From Planctomycetota bacterium (GTDB lineage: Bacteria; Planctomycetota; UBA1135; GCA-002686595): 59,149 nt of DNA. This document shows positions 53,086-59,149 of this stretch, in pieces. Where the stretch lies: contig NYXZ01000062.1 of NCBI GenBank assembly GCA_002686595.1, forward strand, positions 1 to 59,149, given 5' to 3'. Each line of letters starts with the position of its first letter. The stretch's first letter is position 1. A program made the position numbers and the translations under genes. The notes below the pieces were generated by a model that was not told where the DNA came from, did not search any database, and saw only the letters and a program-made list of their open reading frames with translations.

Positions 53086-53487
53086 GGGTGCTCTTTGGTC
53101 GTGGCGCCCGGAAGCCACCGGCGGCTTCGGGCGTCATGGGTGGACGAGTTGAGGCACAGAGGCCCCGGAGATTGAGCATCGCATGATAGGGAAGCCCAGC
53201 ACAATCCCGCCAGGGGCTCTCCGGCTCTCAACCCCTTGAGAGGAATGGACTTACCAACGCATTACATCGCAGGCCAGAATCGGCTGCCCAATCAGGGAAG
53301 GCCGCGGCGAACCTATGGGCGCTCCCGGGGATCCTCGGGCACGCCACGCACATTTGGGGCTTCCTAGCAGGAGCGGCGTTCGGAATGGCGTTTCTTCCGG
53401 CTTCTGCCCGTTATGCCTCCCTCTCCCCGCCGCTCCCTGCATCCACTCCTACTCGACCACGGGTGGTGGGCGAGGCGCATTAGCGCC
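53086..53487. other. Intergenic region upstream of the amidohydrolase operon
   Basis: 402 bases without a supported gene. It should hold the divergent promoters of the operon and of the hypothetical gene at 53488. On the minus strand TATCAT near 53183-53188 could be a -10 box, but no fitting -35 is seen 16-18 bases upstream. Reading frames here are short, with Arg/Pro-rich sequence and no family signal. Confidence 0.4.
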
Positions 53488-53898
53488 ATGGGGGTGGTCA
53501 GGCCAGCGCTGCTACTCATACCCCGCCCGGATCTGTCGGAGACAGGGGTAGATGTCCTCGAATTCCGCATTAAAGGCCACGATGAGGTCCCCCTATACGG
53601 TTTGGCTGGCAGATCGACCTTCCATCGCACGGGCTACGCCGCCCGCGTGCGGCTCAGCGGCCCCGCTGCTGAGCTCTGCGTCGACCAGGAGCTGATTGCC
53701 ACAGGAACTGCGGATGTTGTCCTGCAGAGCCCCGCGGGCCGCCGCCTCGAAGACCGTGTCCTCGACCTCCTGCGTATCCGGGAAGTGGCCCGCGACATGG
53801 ACGGCGTGGCCGACATCCAGATCCGGCAGTCAGCCTCGCCCGTGCCCGAGGACGATCTGTTGATCGCCCGCCAGCTGATCTCGGCGGGCCTCGCCTAG
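53488..53898 (+). CDS. Hypothetical protein
   Basis: 136 residues from ATG 53488; an ATG at 53413 would add 25 Arg/Pro-rich residues that look non-coding. The sequence begins VVRPALLLIPRPDLSETGVDVLEFRIKGHDEV and has a balanced, soluble composition with no signal peptide or membrane segment. I recognise no family. It diverges from the amidohydrolase operon and precedes the nap cluster on the same strand, with a strong hairpin right after its stop, so it is probably a separate unit. Confidence 0.5.
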   Translation: MGVVRPALLLIPRPDLSETGVDVLEFRIKGHDEVPLYGLAGRSTFHRTGYAARVRLSGPAAELCVDQELIATGTADVVLQSPAGRRLEDRVLDLLRIREVARDMDGVADIQIRQSASPVPEDDLLIARQLISAGLA

Positions 53899-53901
53899 GA
53901 G

Positions 53902-53926
53902 CTCGGCGGGGGCTTTCCCCCGCGAG
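53902..53926 (+). terminator. Strong hairpin after the hypothetical gene
   Basis: CTCG-G-CGGGGG, loop CTTT, CCCCCG-CGAG: a 10 bp stem with a single bulged G, 3 bases after the stop codon. There is no T tract, so it may be a pause or mRNA-protection structure rather than a classic terminator. Confidence 0.45.
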
Positions 53927-54136
53927 TGCGAGATCTTCCTCTCGCTGCGAAGGGCCGCGGTATGCATCCCTGGTCTGTCGCCAGGCCGCTATCCACGACC
54001 GGGGCAGATCAGGACTCCAAGTCACTGCGATCACAGAGGATACGGGCGCGGGCCGTTGGAGGTCTAGGCCCAGCCAATCCGTGCGACTGTTCGGGCGCAA
54101 CGGAACGGTCGTTGCTCTTTGGGGCCGCGATCTTCC

Positions 54137-54406
54137 ATGAATACCGTCGGCATCTTCATCCGTCTGGATCCAATTCTGGCCCCCGTGGCGCGCGAGCGCT
54201 TGGCGGCCCTGCCCGACAGCGGAGTAGTCGATTTGGAAGGTCCCGGCACCCTCGGCCTGGTGCTGACCGTCCCCGACCTGGACACGGCCCACACCCGCCT
54301 CAGGCGGGAAGTGCGCACGATCCCCGGGGTGCTCGTCGCCTGGCCCATGCACGCCCACTTCAGCACGGGCCGCCCCGAGGGTGCCGCTTTCCCTGTCACC
54401 TCCTGA
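54137..54406 (+). CDS. napD: NapD-family chaperone
   Basis: 89 residues from ATG 54137. Small ferredoxin-like protein that binds the twin-arginine signal of NapA and holds it until cofactor insertion is complete. The sequence follows the NapD pattern: NTVGIFIRLDP, then a central GPGTLGLVLTVPDLDTA and a C-terminal IPGVLVAWPMHAHF. It lies 21 bases before napA. Similarity is moderate, but size, position and pattern agree. Confidence 0.82.
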   Translation: MNTVGIFIRLDPILAPVARERLAALPDSGVVDLEGPGTLGLVLTVPDLDTAHTRLRREVRTIPGVLVAWPMHAHFSTGRPEGAAFPVTS

Positions 54407-54427
54407 AGGTCAGTCCCCCTAACAACC

Positions 54428-56749
54428 ATGCAGATACACCGCCGAGACTTCGTGAAGCTATCCGCCGCCACCACAGCGGCAGCCGTCGCCTCCGGCTCCG
54501 CCCTCTCCGCCAGGCCAAAAACGGAGTCGAAAGACGATATCCGTTGGGCCAAGTCGGTATGTCGATTCTGTGGCACCGGTTGCGGTGTCCAACTCGGCGT
54601 TTCCGGCAGACACCTGGTGGCCCTCCGTGGCGATCCGGAACACCCCACAACCAAGGGCCTGGTATGCGCCAAGGCCCTCTTCCTGCCAAAGATCATCCAG
54701 GCTCCGGAACGCCTGCGCTATCCGCGCATTCGTAGCCGCGGCAAGTTGGTGCGCGCCACCTGGGACGAGGCCATGGAGTTGACCGCCGAGCGGTTCGCCT
54801 CGGCTATCCGTGAACACGGTCCGAACTCCGTTGCCTATTACGGCTCCGGCCAGGCCCTCTCCGAAGAGAGCTACCTCGCCAACCGCCTCTTCAAGGGTGG
54901 CATTGGCACCAACAATGTCGAGGGCAACCCGCGCCTGTGCATGGCCAGTGCTGTCGGCGGATACGTGTCGACCTATGGCAAGGACGAGCCCATGGGCTGC
55001 TACGACGACATAGAGCACGCCAAGACCTTCTTCCTGATCGGATCCAACACCGCGGAATGCCACCCGGTCATCTTCGACCAGATCATGGCCCGCCGCCGCG
55101 TCGGTGACCGCGCCAATGTGATCGTAGTCGATCCGCGCCGCAGCCCCGTCGGCACCATCAGCGACATCTACCTGCAACCCATCCCCGGCTTCGACCTGGC
55201 GCTCTTGCACGGCATGGCCCAGGTGATCATCGCCGAGCGCAAGTACGACGAAGCCTTCGTCAAGAAGAATGTGCAGTTCAAGGCAGTCGTCGACGGCACG
55301 CCCAAGAAGGTCGGCTTCGATGGCTATCGCGAGTTCATGCAGGATTTCACGCCGGAGAAGGCCGCCAAGATCTGCGGCGTCCCCGCCCAGGACATCGTGC
55401 GCGCCGCGCGCATGTTCGTGCAGGGCCCGACCATGTCCTTCTGGACCATGGGCCTCAACCAGCGCATCACTGGCGTCTGGGCCAACAACCTGGTGCACAA
55501 CCTGCACCTATTGACGGGCCAGATCGGCAAGCCCGGGGCCACGCCCTTCTCCTTGACGGGCCAACCCAATGCCTGTGGCGGAGTGCGCGATACCGGCTCC
55601 CTGTGCCACATCCTGCCCTACGGCCGGGTAGTCAAAAAGGCAGAGCATCGCGAGCAAATCGAGAAACTGTGGGGCTGCAAGCCCGGCACGATCCAAGCCA
55701 AGCCTGGTCTGCACACAATAGAAATGTTCCGGGCCCTCGGTCGGGACGAAGTGCAAGCCATGTTGGTCTTGACCACCAATCCGGGCCATTCACTGCCAAA
55801 TGCAACTGTCCATCGAGAAGCCATGGGCAAGCCGCGCAAGAACAAGCCTTTCATGTGCGTCATCGATGCCTATCCAACCCGTACGACCGAGCTGGCTGAT
55901 GTGCTACTGCCGGCAGCCGTGTGGGCCGAAAAGGCCGGTGTCTTCGGTATGAGCGAACGACGCTACCAGTACCAGCCGGATGTTATCGATCCCCCGGGCG
56001 AATCAAGATCCGACTTCGACTTCCTGTTGGATTTCGCTGGCCGACTCGAAGGTAAGGGCGTCGTGCCCGCTGGGTTTATCTCCGCCAAGTTCAAGAATGC
56101 CGATGATGTTTGGGAGGAGATGTGCGAGGCCTCCCGCGATACGGCCTACGATTTCACTGGCATGACCCGCGAGCGCCTCAAGCAAGAGCGCGGTCTGCGC
56201 TGGCCGACGCCGACTGAGGACCACCCGGGCACGGCGCGGCGCTTCGTCAAGGGCGAGGATCCGCTGCTGGATTCTGGGCCCTACGCCAATCCGGACCTCA
56301 AGCCCGGTGAACTGGAGTTCTACGCCGCACCAGACAAACGCGCTACCGTTTGGTTGCGCCCCATCAAACCGCCGGCTGAACCGCCGGATGAGGACTTCCC
56401 TTTCGTGCTCTCCACGGGTCGCGTACTCGAACACTGGCACACCGGGACCATGACGCGCGCCGCTCCGGAACTGCGGCGCGCTCAGCCAGAGGCCTATGTG
56501 GAAATCCACCCAGATGACGCCCAGGGCCTCGGCGTGAACAATGGTGACATGGTGCGCATCGTCTCCCGCCGCGGCGAAGCCAAGATGCGCGCCAAGGTTA
56601 TTCCCATGCCACGACCCGGCATGGTCTTCGTGCCCTTCCACTGGGAGGACGACGACAGCCTCATCAACCGTGTAACCCTCGATGCCTACGACCCCGGGTC
56701 CAAGCAGCCCGAGTTCAAGATCTGTGCCGTGCGCCTGGCCAAGGCCTGA
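54428..56749 (+). CDS. napA: Periplasmic nitrate reductase catalytic subunit
   Basis: 773 residues. Tat signal: RRDFVKLSAATTAAAVASG. The [4Fe-4S] cluster ligands are Cys45, Cys48, Cys52 and Cys80 (CRFCGTGC ... GLVCAK). Cys171 in GNPRLCMASAVGGY is the molybdenum ligand of bis-MGD enzymes, which favours nitrate reductase over selenocysteine formate dehydrogenases. VFGMSERRYQYQ and NNGDMVRIVSRRGEAKMRAKV are in the C-terminal MGD domains. It reduces nitrate to nitrite in the periplasm. Flanked by napD and napB. Confidence 0.95.
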   Translation: MQIHRRDFVKLSAATTAAAVASGSALSARPKTESKDDIRWAKSVCRFCGTGCGVQLGVSGRHLVALRGDPEHPTTKGLVCAKALFLPKIIQAPERLRYPRIRSRGKLVRATWDEAMELTAERFASAIREHGPNSVAYYGSGQALSEESYLANRLFKGGIGTNNVEGNPRLCMASAVGGYVSTYGKDEPMGCYDDIEHAKTFFLIGSNTAECHPVIFDQIMARRRVGDRANVIVVDPRRSPVGTISDIYLQPIPGFDLALLHGMAQVIIAERKYDEAFVKKNVQFKAVVDGTPKKVGFDGYREFMQDFTPEKAAKICGVPAQDIVRAARMFVQGPTMSFWTMGLNQRITGVWANNLVHNLHLLTGQIGKPGATPFSLTGQPNACGGVRDTGSLCHILPYGRVVKKAEHREQIEKLWGCKPGTIQAKPGLHTIEMFRALGRDEVQAMLVLTTNPGHSLPNATVHREAMGKPRKNKPFMCVIDAYPTRTTELADVLLPAAVWAEKAGVFGMSERRYQYQPDVIDPPGESRSDFDFLLDFAGRLEGKGVVPAGFISAKFKNADDVWEEMCEASRDTAYDFTGMTRERLKQERGLRWPTPTEDHPGTARRFVKGEDPLLDSGPYANPDLKPGELEFYAAPDKRATVWLRPIKPPAEPPDEDFPFVLSTGRVLEHWHTGTMTRAAPELRRAQPEAYVEIHPDDAQGLGVNNGDMVRIVSRRGEAKMRAKVIPMPRPGMVFVPFHWEDDDSLINRVTLDAYDPGSKQPEFKICAVRLAKA

Positions 56750-56770
56750 CCTTCAACCGGAGATCCTCTA

Positions 56771-57127
56771 ATGAAACCTATCTACCTGATCGGCCCCACT
56801 GCCGCCGCAATCCTGATCCTGGGCCTGGCCTGCCAGACACACGGATCTGGTGAAGCGGAGATGGCGCCCCTCGAATCCGACACGGTCGAGGCCGCCTTCA
56901 CCGACTTCGCCGCCTTCGCTTTCCCTCCCACCCTGCCTGACGACGACTCCCACCGCGACTCCTGGACACGCACCGATTGCCTTAATTGTCATGAGACAGG
57001 CATCCAGGACGCTCCGGTTGTGACGCACGAAGGGATGCCCAGTGTGCTGCTGACGGCCAAGTGCCGCTCATGCCACGTGCTAATCCCGGGTAGCGTTCCC
57101 CGCAGCATGATCCCAGAGGGGGGCTGA
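56771..57127 (+). CDS. napB: NapB-like diheme cytochrome c
   Basis: 118 residues. Two heme-binding motifs: CLNCH (70-74) and CRSCH (98-102), the arrangement of NapB, with His61 and His86 as candidate distal ligands. The N-terminus has a hydrophobic segment ending LGLA-C (Cys21), suggesting a lipoprotein, whereas many NapB are soluble. It passes electrons to the NapA cluster. It follows napA after 21 bases with GGAGAT as ribosome binding site. Maturation needs thiol reduction, for which the TlpA-like protein at 3001 is one candidate. Confidence 0.9.
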   Translation: MKPIYLIGPTAAAILILGLACQTHGSGEAEMAPLESDTVEAAFTDFAAFAFPPTLPDDDSHRDSWTRTDCLNCHETGIQDAPVVTHEGMPSVLLTAKCRSCHVLIPGSVPRSMIPEGG

Positions 57128-57155
57128 GCGGCGGGAACTGACAGAGAGTCGTCCG

Positions 57156-57181
57156 GGGCCCGGCGGTCCCAGGAACCGCCG
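57156..57181 (+). repeat. Perfect 10 bp hairpin between napB and napG
   Basis: GCCCGGCGGT and ACCGCCGGGC flank a 7-base loop. It is the first of two strong stems in the 155-base napB-napG gap and is not followed by T residues. Confidence 0.5.
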
Positions 57182-57209
57182 GGCTCCACCACCACTCCAG
57201 GCATGGGAA

Positions 57210-57247
57210 GCCGCGCCTCCGTCCAACGGTGGCGCGGCGCTTTCTTG
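57210..57247 (+). terminator. Terminator-like hairpin between napB and napG
   Basis: GCCGCGCC (57210-57217) pairs with GGCGCGGC (57231-57238), with CCGT/ACGG inside, followed by GCTTTCTT. It may end part of the napDAB transcript and set a lower level for napGH, or mark the 5' end of a separate napGH unit. Confidence 0.5.
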
Positions 57248-57282
57248 GGTACATTGTCGGTTCTTCTTCCTGCTGTTGTCAC

Positions 57283-57939
57283 ATGACTGACGGACTCAAC
57301 AATGCCATCACCCGCAGGGAAATCCTGCCCCTGGCAGGCCTCGTCGCGGGCCTCGGCCTGGGCTCTGGCCTACGCTGGTGGCGACGAGGCCAGAGCGCCC
57401 TGGCACCTGGCCAAGGCGTCGTATTGCGGCCACCGGGGGCCCGCTCCGAATCCGCCTTCCTCGCCGCCTGCACGCGCTGCGCCCAGTGCATCGAGGTCTG
57501 CCCCGACAACTGCCTGCTGCCCGTTGATCTGGGTTCTGGGCTGCTGGCCGCCGCCACTCCACACCTGATTCCCCGGCAAACGCCCTGCCACCTGTGCCGC
57601 GGCGAGGAGCAGCTGCTCTGTATCGCGGCTTGCCCCACCGACGCCCTAGCTCCGGTGGCCGAGCACCGCGCCTTGACCATGGGCACTGCGCTCATCGACC
57701 AGGCCACCTGTCTGGCTCACCTGGGCACCATTTGTCGCGCCTGTTGGCACGCCTGCCCCCTGATCGATGAGGCCATCGTCCTGGATGAGCGGGGGCGTCC
57801 GACAATCGTGGAGGAAGCCTGCATCGGCTGTGGCCTCTGCGACCACGCCTGCCTGGTGGAGCCCAGTGCCATCACCATGCTCCCCTTCGGGCGTCGGACA
57901 GCAGAGGTTGGCCGGGCGAGGGAAGTGGAGCGCGGATGA
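57283..57939 (+). CDS. napG: NapG-like ferredoxin-type protein
   Basis: 218 residues from ATG 57283. Twin Arg (11-12, TRREILPLAG) precedes a hydrophobic stretch, so Tat export is likely. Four [4Fe-4S] clusters are suggested by Cys groups: CTRCAQCIEVCP, CHLC with CIAACP, CRACWHACP, and CIGCGLCDHAC. With NapH it forms a quinol dehydrogenase feeding NapB/NapA. A longer frame from 57229 exists but starts inside the terminator-like stem. TGA overlaps the ATG of napH. Confidence 0.9.
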   Translation: MTDGLNNAITRREILPLAGLVAGLGLGSGLRWWRRGQSALAPGQGVVLRPPGARSESAFLAACTRCAQCIEVCPDNCLLPVDLGSGLLAAATPHLIPRQTPCHLCRGEEQLLCIAACPTDALAPVAEHRALTMGTALIDQATCLAHLGTICRACWHACPLIDEAIVLDERGRPTIVEEACIGCGLCDHACLVEPSAITMLPFGRRTAEVGRAREVERG

Positions 57940-58790
57940 GAGTTCCATGGACCCTCGCCCGGCGCTCCAGCGCCCTGGCTTTTGTCTGCCTCTTGGTCCT
58001 GGGGCGCAGCGGCCTAATGGGCATCTTTCAGGGCACCACGGCCAACAGCCTGCTCTTCGGCAGACTGCCCCTGGCTGATCCGGCCACGGCTCTCGAAGTA
58101 AGCCTCGCCTCGGACAGTTGGCCCAAGACTCTGTGGCTCGGAGCCGGATTGGTGGCCCTGGCCACCCTTGCACTGGGACCCGTCTTCTGTGGTTGGGTTT
58201 GCCCACTGTCGCAACTCCTGGAAGGGGTCCGCTCCCTGCGCCGCCGCACGCCCCCCTCCCGACAAGCGAGCTCCAACCCAGTTACCCGGCGAGCCATCCT
58301 GCTCTGCTTCCTCGCCATTGCCCTCGTCGGGGTACTGCCGCTCCATGCCGCCCTCTCCCCGGTGCACTGCCTATCGCGCTCCATCGCCGCCGGCCTCGAC
58401 ATCACCATCACCATCACCATCACAGGTTGCGTGCTGGTAGCTGAGTTCATCCGCCCACATCTTTGGTGCAAGCACCTCTGCCCCATGGGCGCCGTGTACG
58501 GCCCACTCGGCCGGCGGGCCCCCCTGCGGGTCCACCTTGATCCACAAACCGCGGGGCGCACTCTATGTGGGCTGTGCACCACCCATTGCCCAGCTGGCAT
58601 TCCCGTCATGGAGCGCTTCGCACAGGAACGCCGACCCTGGATTGACGACGAACTCTGTACGCGCTGCGGCGCCTGTGTTGACGCCTGTCCCAAGGGAGTA
58701 TTGCGCCTCTCGTTCAACTCCACGCCCTGGCGCCAGAGGTCAGGGCCTTCCCGCGCCAAGGAACTGGTCGAGGGTTGTAGCGGCCATTAG
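57936..58790 (+). CDS. napH: NapH-like membrane ferredoxin-type quinol dehydrogenase
   Basis: 284 residues. About four membrane helices (12-32, about 64-86, about 126-146, about 155-175), the paired cytoplasmic CxxxCP motifs of this family (FCGWVCPLS and CKHLCPMGA), then two [4Fe-4S] sites: CGLCTTHCP and CTRCGACVDACP. It takes electrons from the quinol pool and hands them to NapG. The absence of napC in the cluster makes the NapGH route the likely main one. An ATCACC tandem repeat (about 58401-58425) encodes alternating Ile-Thr inside the last membrane segment. Confidence 0.92.
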   Translation: MRVPWTLARRSSALAFVCLLVLGRSGLMGIFQGTTANSLLFGRLPLADPATALEVSLASDSWPKTLWLGAGLVALATLALGPVFCGWVCPLSQLLEGVRSLRRRTPPSRQASSNPVTRRAILLCFLAIALVGVLPLHAALSPVHCLSRSIAAGLDITITITITGCVLVAEFIRPHLWCKHLCPMGAVYGPLGRRAPLRVHLDPQTAGRTLCGLCTTHCPAGIPVMERFAQERRPWIDDELCTRCGACVDACPKGVLRLSFNSTPWRQRSGPSRAKELVEGCSGH

Positions 58791-58799
58791 CCTAGCGGC

Positions 58800-59149
58800 A
58801 TGCCCATCCACCAAGAGTCCCTGGCGATCCACACTTCCGGCCGCGGCCTGCTTGAGATCACAACCTCGATCGTTGTTTGCGTTGCGCGCGCCCATGTAAT
58901 CACCGGCTTTTGCACGGTCTTCCTGCGCCACACCTCGGCGGGCTTGGTGCTCCAGGAAAACGCCGACCCCAGTGCAAGGCTGGATCTCGAAGCATGGTTG
59001 CAGCGCTTGGCCCCAGATGGCGATCCGCTCTACACCCATCGCGCGGAGGGCCCCGATGACATGGCCGCTCACTTGCAGACCGTCCTGACCTCCTCCTCCA
59101 TTTCAATACCAATCACCAGCGGCGAGTTGGCCCTCGGAACCTGGCAGGG
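58800..59149 (+). CDS. yjbQ: YjbQ/UPF0047 family protein (3' truncated by window edge)
   Basis: The frame opens at ATG 58800 and is uninterrupted to the end of the window, 116 codons. It matches the YjbQ family: FLRHTSAGLVLQENADP, DDMAAHLQTVL, SGELALGTWQ. The His in HTS, the Asp/Asp/His of DDMAAH and the TWQ end are the conserved, probably metal-linked, positions. Members show weak thiamine phosphate synthase activity, but the true role is unclear. Only about 20 residues should be missing. It starts 9 bases after the napH stop, so it may ride on that transcript. Confidence 0.9.
   Translation, partial: MPIHQESLAIHTSGRGLLEITTSIVVCVARAHVITGFCTVFLRHTSAGLVLQENADPSARLDLEAWLQRLAPDGDPLYTHRAEGPDDMAAHLQTVLTSSSISIPITSGELALGTWQ

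Noticed and set aside
53926-54735. 269-codon plus-strand frame overlapping napD and napA
   Set aside because: Out of frame with two clear nap genes and Arg/Pro-rich.

Overview
The window is a high-GC bacterial chromosome segment, most likely from a planctomycete-like lineage. That placement is an inference from gene content: many exported hydrolases, a lipoprotein sulfatase, a metzincin protease ending in a C-terminal module I associate with Planctomycetota, and large runs of paralogous secreted proteins. No rRNA, tRNA, CRISPR array or recognisable transposase gene was seen. Both ends cut genes: the C-terminus of a superfamily 2 helicase on the left and a YjbQ-family protein on the right.

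Layout. 1-2633: helicase tail, a two-repeat lipoprotein, a DsrE-like protein. 3001-14500: exported and hydrolytic genes (TlpA-like thioredoxin, sulfatase, ATC-hydrolase-like protein coupled to a secreted protein, subtilase, metzincin, GH5 endoglycoceramidase-like enzyme, MsrA). 14508-20594: MscS channel, a pilin-like protein and two tandem 618-residue YwqK/MORN-variant lipoproteins. 20644-28460: a complete, translationally coupled trp operon on the minus strand (trpE-G-D-C-F-B-A), followed by a degenerate chorismate-mutase-like protein and a DAHP synthase. It is preceded by a promoter and a leader of consecutive GC-rich hairpins ending in an intrinsic terminator. 28812-37187: rhodanese, ProRS, an esterase, a TrpD2/MOSC/DUF4870 operon and a gluzincin-like protease pair. 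37184-53085: an unbroken 16 kb minus-strand operon of eleven exported amidohydrolase-fold genes (twelve domains). 53488-59149: a hypothetical gene, a napDAB-napGH periplasmic nitrate reductase cluster and the start of a YjbQ gene.

The most unusual content is the amidohydrolase operon. Four consecutive genes keep the HxH metal motif and the downstream His/His/Asp residues. The other seven genes (eight domains) have lost them, and five of these seven carry long charged low-complexity insertions or tails. This looks like a co-expressed set of enzymes and pseudoenzymes acting outside the cytoplasm. Second is the trp leader, which has no visible Trp-rich leader peptide and no T-box signature. Third is a family of about 100-190 bp MITE-like elements with terminal inverted repeats beginning CTAGG, found three times at or just past stop codons (5271, 9401, 30769).
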